From the NCBI GenBank assembly GCA_003241685.1, contig QFPJ01000015.1:3344-67343 (forward strand): a stretch of 64,000 nucleotides of DNA. The letters are read 5' to 3'. Every line of letters begins with the position of its first letter. The first letter of the stretch is position 1. The DNA comes from Sphingopyxis macrogoltabida. Lineage in GTDB: Bacteria > Pseudomonadota > Alphaproteobacteria > Sphingomonadales > Sphingomonadaceae. Shown here piece after piece: positions 44,148 through 52,021 of this stretch. The notes beneath the pieces were generated by a model. The model was not told where the DNA came from, made no database searches, and saw only the letters and a program-made list of their open reading frames with translations. Made by a program: the position numbers and the translations under genes.

Positions 44148-45329
44148 TCAATCGATGCCGATCCAGCGACCGCTGAACGGGCCATAACCGTGAAGCGCCC
44201 GAGCATAGAGCTTTTCATAGGCATCGACCATCGTTGTTTCGTCGAAACGTTCGGCGGCGGCGCGCCGGTTGGCGGCGCCGATTTCGGCGCGCGCCGCCGC
44301 ATTGGCGACCAGATCGGCCAGCGCCGCGCGATAGGCCGTCTCGTCGGCGGCGATGAAGGGTCGGTTCGCGTCCGACACCATCGCGGTGACATCGCCGACA
44401 TCGGGGCTGACCACGGCCAGCCCCGCCGCCATCGCCTCGATCACCGCGATCGGCGCCTGTTCGCTGCGCGACGACAGCGCGAGCAGGTCGAAATGGCCGA
44501 TCCAGCGCGCGGGTTCCGCCATGAACCCCGGCATGATCAGCCGGCCGGCCATGCCGCAGGATGCGGCCTCCGCCATGATCGCGGCGCGTTCGGGACCTTC
44601 CCCCACGATCACCAGCCGCACGTTCGGCGGCAGCACCGCGACGGCGCGGATCAGACGCGGCAGGTCCTTGACCTTGCGCAATCCCGCGGCGGTGCCGATG
44701 ACGATGTCGCCTTCGCGCCGTTGAAGGCCGGGGATCGGCACCGCGGGACCATGACGATAGGCGGCGACATCGATACCGTTGCGGATCAGGCGCACGCGCG
44801 CCCCCGCCCCCCATTCGTCGGTCGCGATCCGCTGCAGGACGGTCGAGGGAACCGCGACGCCCAACGCGTGCTTCAGCGCGGCGCGGCGGAACAGGTTGCG
44901 CTTCCAGTTGCGCCGGATGCTCTCGTCCTCGTTGAAGCCGTCTTCATGGTGGATCAGGCTGGGCGGCATGCGGTCCCACCAGCGGTTCCAGTACAGCCGG
45001 TGCGCCATGACCCCGTCCATCGCGCCCCAATTGTAACTGAGCACCAGTTCGAAATTCAGCATGTAGGAGGCGAGGGCGCGGTATCGCGCCAGCGACGGCT
45101 TGCCGTGAAGCGGCGGCGCGTCCTTCGGAAAATCGACCGCGATGGCGGGATCGATCGCACCGCGCGCGCCCAGCGCGTCGGGCATCGCCGACAGGATCGT
45201 ATGGCGCGCGCGATCCCCCATCAGGTTCATCAGCCGGGTCGCGCGCGCTTCCTTGCCGCCGAGCGAAAAGCTCGAATGAAGGTGCAGGATGCGGATCGGC
45301 CAGGGCGCCTCGGGCTCGTGCGCGCTCAC
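44148..45329 (-). CDS. glycosyltransferase family 4
   Basis: 393 residues. The N-terminal Rossmann half starts RILHLHSSFSLGGKEARATRL (GGxE-like acceptor loop). The C-terminal half has IGTAAGLRKVKDLPRLIRAV, VRLVIVGEGPERAAI and the donor-binding E-x7-E segment SRSEQAPIAVIEAMAAGLAVV. It would move a sugar from a nucleotide donor to a lipid or glycan acceptor in the cytoplasm. The start is GTG at 45329, overlapping the stop of the alpha/beta hydrolase gene (GTGA). The open frame upstream is a shadow of that gene. The acceptor is unknown. Confidence 0.88.
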   Translation of the reverse strand: MSAHEPEAPWPIRILHLHSSFSLGGKEARATRLMNLMGDRARHTILSAMPDALGARGAIDPAIAVDFPKDAPPLHGKPSLARYRALASYMLNFELVLSYNWGAMDGVMAHRLYWNRWWDRMPPSLIHHEDGFNEDESIRRNWKRNLFRRAALKHALGVAVPSTVLQRIATDEWGAGARVRLIRNGIDVAAYRHGPAVPIPGLQRREGDIVIGTAAGLRKVKDLPRLIRAVAVLPPNVRLVIVGEGPERAAIMAEAASCGMAGRLIMPGFMAEPARWIGHFDLLALSSRSEQAPIAVIEAMAAGLAVVSPDVGDVTAMVSDANRPFIAADETAYRAALADLVANAAARAEIGAANRRAAAERFDETTMVDAYEKLYARALHGYGPFSGRWIGID

Positions 45330-46090
45330 GCCGCCGCCAGCTCCCCGATCCAGGCATCGATCGCCGCGCGCGCCTTTGCCTCGTCCATCGTCGGCGCGTG
45401 CCCGACGCGCGGCACTTCGACCAGCCGGGCGCCGGGCAATGCCGCCGCCATCTTCTTCGCGGCCGGTTTCGACAGGATGTCCGACAACTGCCCGCGCAGG
45501 ATCAACACGGGAATATCGCCCAGCGCGCGATAGGCGGGCCACAGGTCGATGCCGGCCTGGTCGTTCGCCAGCCGCAGGGGCGCCGCGATCTGCTTGTCAT
45601 AATCGGTCACGATACGCCCCTCGGGCGTCAGCCGATGCGTCCGCTTGGTCAGCCGCAGCCAGTCGTGAATGTCGTAGCCGGGATAAATGGCGGCGTTGAG
45701 TTCGGCATAAGCGCGCGCCGCGTGCAGCCAGGTCGGCTGGCTGCCGCCCGCGCCGATATAGTCGCGGATACGGTCGAGCCCCGCGGCTTCGAGTTCGGGG
45801 CCGACGTCGTTCAGCACCGTACCGACAAGCCGTCCCGCCATCGTCGCGGCGAGCAGCATCGTCACCAGCCCGCCGAGCGATGTGCCGACCGTCGCGAAGC
45901 GGTCGATACCCAGTTCGTCGAGCAGCAGCACCACGTCCTGCACATAGGTCAGCGGGGCATAGGTCATCGGGTCCTTCGCATAGGCGCTTTCGCCCCTTCC
46001 GCGAAATTCCAGCACGATCACGCGCCGCTGCTCCGCCATGTGCGGTGCCAACCCTTCAAAATCGCGGGCGTTGCGCGCGAGCCCCGGCAT
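45326..46090 (-). CDS. alpha/beta hydrolase, with apparent frameshift at its 5-prime end
   Basis: At least 254 residues: oxyanion loop MPGLARNARDF, nucleophile elbow VGTSLGGLVTMLLA (GxSxG), acid region RGQLSDILS and histidine in VPRVGHAPTM. ATG at 46090 is the first usable start codon, but it falls within the oxyanion loop. Hydrolase-like coding continues upstream in the same frame (DHYWWSADGVRLHARLYAG) to about 46186. An ATG at 46190-46188 would start that frame if one G (46187) were absent. So either the gene carries a one-base insertion or it uses an unusual start. The substrate is unknown. Confidence 0.75.
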   Translation of the reverse strand: MPGLARNARDFEGLAPHMAEQRRVIVLEFRGRGESAYAKDPMTYAPLTYVQDVVLLLDELGIDRFATVGTSLGGLVTMLLAATMAGRLVGTVLNDVGPELEAAGLDRIRDYIGAGGSQPTWLHAARAYAELNAAIYPGYDIHDWLRLTKRTHRLTPEGRIVTDYDKQIAAPLRLANDQAGIDLWPAYRALGDIPVLILRGQLSDILSKPAAKKMAAALPGARLVEVPRVGHAPTMDEAKARAAIDAWIGELAAA

Positions 46091-46354
46091 GCACAGAATG
46101 GGCGGTTGGTTCGCGGCACCGTCCGGCCCCGCATATAGGCGCGCGTGCAGCCGGACGCCGTCGGCCGACCACCAATAATGGTCGGTCCATCCCCGTGGCT
46201 TTTCCTGAACTGCCGAAATCGCCCTGCCCTTTCATCGCCGCGCACGGTCCCCGACATGCGGGGGCCGCCCGCGCATCTATCGCGAACCGCAGGGCGGCGC
46301 GCAAGCCATCGCGGTTGCCGCCAACGGCTTTCACCGATAAGGATGCCTTCGACC

Positions 46355-47800
46355 ATGCCCGAACACCTGCTTTCCTTCGAACCCGCAACCGGCGAAGAAC
46401 TGTGGCGGGGGCGGGTGAGCGACGTCGATGCGGAAGTCGCGATCGCGCGGCGCGCCTGGCCCGAATGGGCGGCCAAGGCGCTGACCTTTCGCACCGAGAC
46501 GCTCCGCCGCTTCGCCGACCGGGTGAAGGCGGAGGGCGACGCTCTGGCCGACCTGATCGCGCGCGAAACCGGCAAGCCGCTGTGGGAAGCGCGGACCGAG
46601 GTGGAATCCGTCGCGGCCAAGGTCGATATTTCGGTAAAGGCCTATGCCGAACGCACCCCGAACCGGCGTATCGAGGGCGCGATGGGATTGCGCAACGCGG
46701 TGCGGCACAAACCCCATGGTACGCTCGCGGTGCTGGGCCCCTATAATTTTCCCGCGCACCTGCCGAACGGCCATATCGTCCCCGCCCTGATCGCGGGCAA
46801 TTCGGTGGTGTTCAAGCCGTCGGAGAAAACCCCGGCGGTGGGCGCGCGGCTGGTCGAGCTGTTTCACGCCGCGGGCGTCCCGCAAGAGGCGTTGCGGCTG
46901 GTCGTCGGCGGGCCCGATACGGGCAAGGCGCTGGCCGCGCATCCCGATCTCGACGGACTTCTATTCACCGGATCGGCGCGCACCGGCCTGGCGCTCAGCC
47001 GCCAGTTCGCGGGCGCGCCGGGCAAGATACTCGCGCTCGAAATGGGCGGCAACAATCCGATCGTCGTGTGGGACACCGCCGACATTCGCACCGCCGCGAC
47101 CATCGTCGTCCAGTCGGCCTTTCTGAGCGCCGGACAAAGGTGCAGCAACGCCCGGCGCCTGATCGTCCGCGACAGTCTGGCCGACAAATTGCTGGAGGAG
47201 GTGAAGGCGCTGGCGGGGCGCCTGATCGTCGACCATCCCCACGCCGATCCCGCCCCCTATATGGGTCCGGTAATCGACAATGAGGCGGCCGACGGGCTGA
47301 CCGAAAGCTTTCTGATCCTGATGTCGAACGGCGGACAGGTCATCCGCCACATGACGCGGCCGGTTCCGGACCGCCCGTTCCTGACCCCCGGCATCATCGA
47401 CGTCACCGCCCTGACCGAACGCCCCGACATCGAATTGTTCGGCCCGCTGCTCCAGGTCATCCGCGTCGACAGTTTCGAGGCGGCGATCGCGGAGGCGAAC
47501 AACACGGCGTTCGGCCTGTCCGCCGCGCTGATCGGTGGCACGCCGCAGCTTTACGACCAGTTCTGGGCCAATGCCCGCGCCGGGGTGATCAACTGGAACC
47601 GGCCGACCAACGGCGCCTCGTCGGCCGCCCCCTTCGGCGGGATCGGCCTGTCGGGCAATCACCGGCCCAGCGCCTTTTATGCCGCCGACTATTGCGCCTA
47701 TCCGGTCGCCAGCGCCGAAAGCGACGCCCTGCGCGCGTCGATCGGGGTGGGATTGCGCGACGACGAGGCGCCGAAGCTGGTGACGAAGAAATATCTGTAG
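46355..47800 (+). CDS. astD: succinylglutamate-semialdehyde dehydrogenase
   Basis: 481 residues of the ALDH superfamily in the AstD branch. Catalytic cysteine in AGQRCSNARRLIV, glutamate in LEMGGNNPIVV, and the AstD-like PATGEELWRG start, GPYNFPAHLPNGHIVPAL and INWNRPTNGASSAAPFGG blocks. It oxidises N-succinyl-L-glutamate semialdehyde in the arginine succinyltransferase route. ATG at 46355 is preferred because AAGGA at 46340-46344 is at a workable distance, while the ATG at 46343 overlaps that site. No other ast genes are in the window; it is monocistronic before cobA. Confidence 0.9.
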   Translation: MPEHLLSFEPATGEELWRGRVSDVDAEVAIARRAWPEWAAKALTFRTETLRRFADRVKAEGDALADLIARETGKPLWEARTEVESVAAKVDISVKAYAERTPNRRIEGAMGLRNAVRHKPHGTLAVLGPYNFPAHLPNGHIVPALIAGNSVVFKPSEKTPAVGARLVELFHAAGVPQEALRLVVGGPDTGKALAAHPDLDGLLFTGSARTGLALSRQFAGAPGKILALEMGGNNPIVVWDTADIRTAATIVVQSAFLSAGQRCSNARRLIVRDSLADKLLEEVKALAGRLIVDHPHADPAPYMGPVIDNEAADGLTESFLILMSNGGQVIRHMTRPVPDRPFLTPGIIDVTALTERPDIELFGPLLQVIRVDSFEAAIAEANNTAFGLSAALIGGTPQLYDQFWANARAGVINWNRPTNGASSAAPFGGIGLSGNHRPSAFYAADYCAYPVASAESDALRASIGVGLRDDEAPKLVTKKYL

Positions 47801-47915
47801 CGCGCCGCGCCCGCAAGGCGCCGCGGGTGAGCCGAACCTGCCGCGCAATTTTACCTTCATCATCCGCAACAAAGGCTGCTTTGCCATTGCGGCGCGCTGC
47901 GACCATCTATCTTGC

Positions 47916-48704
47916 ATGGAAAAGACTCCCTCTTCCGCGGGCAAGCTGTGGCTGGTCGGCGCCGGGCCGGGCGATCCCGACCTGTTGACGCTGCGTGCCG
48001 CGCGGCTGCTGGAAAGCGCCGATCTGGTCGTGCATGACGGGCTGGTCGGCGACGGTGTGCTGGCGCTGATCCCACCACATGTGACGCGGATCAGCGTCGC
48101 CAAACAGCGCAGCCGCCACACGATGAAACAGGATCTGATCAACGATCTTCTCGTCCGCGAAACGCTGATGGGCAAACAGGTCGTCCGGCTGAAGGGCGGC
48201 GACCCGTTCATCTTCGGGCGCGGCGGCGAGGAACTGGATGCCGCGCGCGATGCCGGTGTCGCGGTCGAGGTCGTGCCCGGCATCACCGCCGCGGCGGGAT
48301 GTGCCGCGCAGGCGGGCCTTCCGCTCACCCACCGCGCCGACGCGAGCGCGGTCAGCTTCGTCGCCGGCCAATGCAAGGACCTGACCGATCAGGACTGGTC
48401 GGGCCTGGCCGGTCACGGCCGCACCCTGGTCATCTACATGGGTGTCGCGACCGCCTCGGCCATCGCCGACAAGCTGATCGCCGACGGCGTTTCGCCCGAT
48501 CTGCCGGTCGCGGTGATCGAACGGGGCACCAGCGCCGACGCGCGCGTGCTGCGCACCTTGCTCACTGACCTTGGCGACCTTGTGGCGCGCGAGGCGGTAC
48601 AAAGCCCGGCGCTGATCATCGTGGGCAAGGTCGCGGCGCGCGCCGACGCGCTCGACTGCCTCGGCGCGCCGGGCGTCGCCGCACAGATAAGGGACTTCAC
48701 ATGA
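47916..48704 (+). CDS. cobA: uroporphyrinogen-III C-methyltransferase
   Basis: 262 residues, a single SUMT domain without the CysG dehydrogenase half. Motifs: LVGAGPGDPDLLTLRA, the SAM-binding VVRLKGGDPFIFGRGGEE, VVPGITAAAGCAAQAGLPLTHR and LVIYMGV. It makes precorrin-2, needed here for the siroheme of the sulfite reductase encoded two genes later. It starts the rightward operon cobA-DUF2849-cysI-DUF934-cysH; its stop overlaps the DUF2849 start (ATGA). The 115-bp gap upstream should hold the promoter; I see no clear regulator site there. Confidence 0.94.
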   Translation: MEKTPSSAGKLWLVGAGPGDPDLLTLRAARLLESADLVVHDGLVGDGVLALIPPHVTRISVAKQRSRHTMKQDLINDLLVRETLMGKQVVRLKGGDPFIFGRGGEELDAARDAGVAVEVVPGITAAAGCAAQAGLPLTHRADASAVSFVAGQCKDLTDQDWSGLAGHGRTLVIYMGVATASAIADKLIADGVSPDLPVAVIERGTSADARVLRTLLTDLGDLVAREAVQSPALIIVGKVAARADALDCLGAPGVAAQIRDFT

Positions 48705-48997
48705 AACTGCTCACGGGCAACGACCTGAAAACAGGATTTGTCACCTGGTGGACCGGCGCCGACTGGTCGCTGCATATCGAGGATGCGGCCGACGTCGGCG
48801 AGGCGGGCGACGCGATCGCCGCCGCCGAGGAAGGCGCGCGCCGCGTCAATTCGCCCTATATCATCGCGGGCGAAGCGACGTCCGAAGGGCCGCGGCCCGC
48901 GCATATCAAGGACCGCATCCGCGCGCTCGGCCCCACCGTGCGCCCCGACCTGACGCTGAAACCCGCCGATCCCAATGCCGGCGACTGGGTGATCTGA
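48701..48997 (+). CDS. DUF2849 protein of the sulfate-assimilation operon
   Basis: 98 residues: KLLTGNDLKTGFVTWWTGADWSLH at the start, then DAIAAAEEGARRVNSPYIIAGEA and RALGPTVRPDL. The small DUF2849 family is found almost only between cobA/cysG and cysI in alphaproteobacteria. Its role is unknown; an accessory part in sulfite reductase assembly or electron supply is plausible from position. It overlaps cobA by 4 bases and ends one base before cysI. Confidence 0.88.
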   Translation: MKLLTGNDLKTGFVTWWTGADWSLHIEDAADVGEAGDAIAAAEEGARRVNSPYIIAGEATSEGPRPAHIKDRIRALGPTVRPDLTLKPADPNAGDWVI

Positions 48998-48998
48998 C

Positions 48999-50630
48999 AT
49001 GTATCAATATGACCATTATGACCAGGCGATGGTCGATGCCCGCGTCGCCGAATTCGCCGATCAGGTGAAGCGCCGCCTTGCCGGTGAAATCACCGAGGAT
49101 CAGTTCAAGCCGCTGCGGCTGATGAACGGCCTCTATCTTCAGTTGCACGCCTATATGCTGCGCGTCGCGGTTCCCTATGGCACGCTCAACGGGCGCCAGA
49201 TGCGGATGCTGGCGCACATCGCGCGCAAATATGACCGCGATTACGGCCATTTCACCACGCGCCAGAATATCCAGTACAACTGGATCAAGCTGGAGGACGC
49301 GCCCGCGATCCTCGCCGATCTGGCGTCGGTCGAGATGCACGCGATCCAGACCAGCGGCAATTGCATCCGCAACATCAGTTCGGACCAGTTCGCCGGGGCG
49401 GCCGCCGACGAGCTGACTGATCCGCGCCCATGGGCCGAATTGCTGCGCCAATGGTCGAGCTTCCACCCCGAATTCAGCTACCTGCCGCGCAAGTTCAAGA
49501 TCGCGGTGATCGCCGCCGAGGAAGACCGCGCCGCGATGCGGCTGCACGATATCGGCATCCAGATCGTCGAGAAGGACGGGGTGCACGGCGCCGCCGTCTA
49601 TGTCGGCGGCGGCATGGGCCGCACGCCGATGATCGCGCCGCTGATCAAGGATTTCGTGCGGCTGGAAGATCTGCTGAGCTATCTGGAGGCGTGCCTGCGC
49701 GTCTACAATCGCTATGGCCGCCGCGACAATATGTACAAGGCGCGGATCAAGATCCTGATCCATGAACTGGGCGCCGACGACTACCGCCGCCAGGTCGAGG
49801 AAGAGTTCGCGCATGTGAAGGCGCTGGGCATCGACCCGCCGCGCGCCGAGTTCGACCGCATCGCCGCGCAATTCGCCATGCCCCCGCTCGATGCGTCGGC
49901 ACCCGACGCCCTCGACCGCAGCGACCCCGACTTCGCGGTGTGGATCGATCAGAATGTCGCGGCGCACAAGGTGCCGGGCCATGCGATCGTCACGATCAGC
50001 CTGAAGCCCGTCGGCGGCATCCCCGGCGACGCCAGCTCGGCGCAGATCGACCTGATGGCCGATCTGGCCGAAACCTACAGCCACGACGAACTGCGCGTCA
50101 CCCACGCGCAGAACATCGTCCTGCCGCACGTCCGCAAGGCCGACCTCCACGCCCTGTGGCAAAAGCTGGACGAAGCGGGGCTGGCGACGCCGAACCTCGA
50201 CCTGATCAGCGACATCATCGCCTGCCCCGGGCTCGATTATTGCAGCCTCGCCAATGCGCGTTCGATCCCGGTCGCGCAGAAGATCGCGGCGCGCTTTTCG
50301 GACCTTGGCCGCCAAAAGGAACTGGGCGAGCTGAAGCTCAAGATTTCGGGCTGCATCAATGCCTGCGGCCACCACCACGCCGGCCACATCGGCATATTGG
50401 GCGTCGACCGCAAAGGCACCGAAAATTACCAGCTGCTGCTCGGCGGATCGGGGGCGGAGGATGTGTCGCTCGGCACGATCACCGGCCCCGGCTTCGACGA
50501 GGATGGCGTCGTCGACGCGATCGAGCGCGTCACCGACAAATATCTGTCCGAACGCGCCGATGGCGAACGCTTCGTCGATACCTTCCGCCGCATCGGCATG
50601 GCCCCGTTCAAGGAGGCGATCTATGGCTGA
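48999..50630 (+). CDS. cysI: ferredoxin-type sulfite (nitrite/sulfite) reductase, haemoprotein
   Basis: 543 residues with the two half-repeats of siroheme reductases. The 4Fe-4S/siroheme cysteines are CPGLDYC (C-x5-C) and GCINACG (C-x3-C). GHFTTRQNIQYNWIKL and VTHAQNIVLPHVRK are the two substrate/siroheme arginine-rich blocks. It reduces sulfite to sulfide. No flavoprotein CysJ gene is present, so electrons probably come from ferredoxin or from another donor. Its end overlaps the DUF934 start by 8 bases. Confidence 0.93.
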   Translation: MYQYDHYDQAMVDARVAEFADQVKRRLAGEITEDQFKPLRLMNGLYLQLHAYMLRVAVPYGTLNGRQMRMLAHIARKYDRDYGHFTTRQNIQYNWIKLEDAPAILADLASVEMHAIQTSGNCIRNISSDQFAGAAADELTDPRPWAELLRQWSSFHPEFSYLPRKFKIAVIAAEEDRAAMRLHDIGIQIVEKDGVHGAAVYVGGGMGRTPMIAPLIKDFVRLEDLLSYLEACLRVYNRYGRRDNMYKARIKILIHELGADDYRRQVEEEFAHVKALGIDPPRAEFDRIAAQFAMPPLDASAPDALDRSDPDFAVWIDQNVAAHKVPGHAIVTISLKPVGGIPGDASSAQIDLMADLAETYSHDELRVTHAQNIVLPHVRKADLHALWQKLDEAGLATPNLDLISDIIACPGLDYCSLANARSIPVAQKIAARFSDLGRQKELGELKLKISGCINACGHHHAGHIGILGVDRKGTENYQLLLGGSGAEDVSLGTITGPGFDEDGVVDAIERVTDKYLSERADGERFVDTFRRIGMAPFKEAIYG

Positions 50631-51039
50631 GCATCTGGACGCCGTGTCGGGCGAGGAGCCCTGCGTCACGCTCGACGCTTTCCTGTCGCAATCGAACGCG
50701 ACGGCGGTGCGCCTCGAACCCGATGAGGATGCGCGCGCGCTGATACCCTATCTCGACCGGCTGAAGCTGATCGAGGTCGCCTTTCCGAAATTTCGCGACG
50801 GGCGCGGCTATTCGTCGGCACGCATCTTGCGCGAAGCGGGCTATGCGGGCGAACTGCGCGCCCAGGGCGACGTGCTGGTCGATCAGGTCGCCTATATGAC
50901 GCGCTGCGGCTTCGACAGTTTTTCCCCGGAAAAACCGCTGAACCCCGCCGATGTCGAGGCGGCGCTGACACGCTGGCCCGAACATTATCAGACCGCCGCC
51001 GACAAGGCAGTGCCGATCTGGAAGCTGCGTCATGGGTAA
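50623..51039 (+). CDS. DUF934 protein of the sulfate-assimilation operon
   Basis: 138 residues. The core LIEVAFPKFRDGRGYSSARILRE, GELRAQGDVLVDQVAYMTRCGFDSF is the DUF934 signature. The family is tied to cysI/cysH operons in alpha- and betaproteobacteria and is thought to be an accessory factor of sulfite reductase; the exact role is unsettled. It overlaps both neighbours by 8 bases, so translation of cysI, this gene and cysH is coupled. Confidence 0.9.
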   Translation: MAEHLDAVSGEEPCVTLDAFLSQSNATAVRLEPDEDARALIPYLDRLKLIEVAFPKFRDGRGYSSARILREAGYAGELRAQGDVLVDQVAYMTRCGFDSFSPEKPLNPADVEAALTRWPEHYQTAADKAVPIWKLRHG

Positions 51040-51913
51040 GTCCAACCCCCAGCTGCCGTTCGCGTCGAGCGAAGCCGAGACACCGGGACGCGGTGCATCT
51101 GCGACGGGCCTCTCGACCTCGCTCGATGCCAATAAGGCTGGAGCAGACCGGGTCCGCGACCGGATCGACGTCGCGCCGCGCTTCACGCAGAGCGATGTCA
51201 TCCGCCTGAACAATCTGTTCCGGGGACAGGACGCGGCCGAAGTGGTCGCGAGCGTCATCGGCGCCGGACTGCTCGGCGACACCGCGATCGTTTCCAGTTT
51301 CGGCGCGGAAAGCGCGGTCCTGCTGCATCTGGTGACGCGGGCGGCCCCCGACATGCCGGTGCTGTTCCTCGACACCGGCAAGCATTTCCCCGAAACATTG
51401 GCCTATCGCGACGAACTGGCGGCGAAGCTGGGGCTCAACATCGTCAACCTGACTCCCGATCCGGCGGATCTGGCGGCAAAGGACGCAACCGAACTGCGCT
51501 GGTCCTATGACCCCGACGGCTGCTGCGAAATCCGCAAGGTCAAGCCGCTCGAAAAGGCGCTGACCGATTTCGACACCTCGGTCACCGGACGCAAGGGCTT
51601 CCAGTCGTCGACGCGGCAGGGCCTGCCCCGGTTCGAACTGGACGGCGACACCGGCCGGCTGAAGTTCAACCCGCTCGCCAACTGGACGCGCGACATGCTC
51701 GATGCCTATTTTGCGGAGCACGACCTGCCGCGCCACCCGCTGGAGGCCGAAGGCTATCCCTCGATCGGCTGCTCGCCGTGCACGTCGAAAGTGAAACCGG
51801 GCGAAGACCCGCGCTCGGGCCGCTGGCGCGGCTGGGACAAGACCGAATGCGGCATCCACACCGCGGTCACGCCGATCGGCGACGACGATCCGGCCAACGA
51901 TCCGGCGTTTTAG
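51032..51913 (+). CDS. cysH: adenylylsulfate/phosphoadenylylsulfate reductase with repeat-derived N-terminal extension
   Basis: 293 residues, about 45 longer than common CysH proteins. The core starts near residue 45 and has the P-loop-like SSFGAESAVLLHL, LDTGKHFPETL, and the cysteine pairs CC (DGCCEIRKV) and CxxC (GCSPCT) that mark the 4Fe-4S, APS-using type. The catalytic cysteine is in ECGIH near the C-terminus. Residues 11-33 of the extension (ASSEAETPGRG, ATGLSTSLDAN) are encoded by a palindromic repeat. The start overlaps DUF934 by 8 bases. It ends the operon. Confidence 0.92.
   Translation: MGKSNPQLPFASSEAETPGRGASATGLSTSLDANKAGADRVRDRIDVAPRFTQSDVIRLNNLFRGQDAAEVVASVIGAGLLGDTAIVSSFGAESAVLLHLVTRAAPDMPVLFLDTGKHFPETLAYRDELAAKLGLNIVNLTPDPADLAAKDATELRWSYDPDGCCEIRKVKPLEKALTDFDTSVTGRKGFQSSTRQGLPRFELDGDTGRLKFNPLANWTRDMLDAYFAEHDLPRHPLEAEGYPSIGCSPCTSKVKPGEDPRSGRWRGWDKTECGIHTAVTPIGDDDPANDPAF
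51065..51126. repeat. palindromic repeat inside the cysH reading frame
   Basis: TCGAGCGAAGCCGAGA (51065-51080) and TCTCGACCTCGCTCGA (51111-51126) are inverted arms matching at 14 of 16 positions with a 30-bp spacer. It has the look of the GC-rich TCGAGCGAAGTCGAGA-type dispersed repeats of sphingomonads, which are normally intergenic. Here it lies wholly within the coding sequence and keeps the frame. Confidence 0.65.
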
Positions 51914-51919
51914 TCACCT

Positions 51920-51941
51920 CGTCGTTGCGAGGAGCGAAGCG
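51920..51941. repeat. single copy of the short dispersed repeat between cysH and dnaB
   Basis: CGTCGTTGCGAGGAGCGAAG and the following CG form one unit of the repeat also present twice at 42571-42652 (core TTGCGAG, AGCGAAGCG). It lies between the convergent cysH and dnaB genes. The rest of the gap to 52021 shows a GCGCAAGCGCAA stretch and no gene. Confidence 0.6.
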
Positions 51942-52021
51942 CGAGCCAATCTCCAGCTATCGGTCTAGCGCAAGCGCAATGGCTGAAAATGGCTTCTTAC
52001 GCGCGCAATAACGCAATCTGA

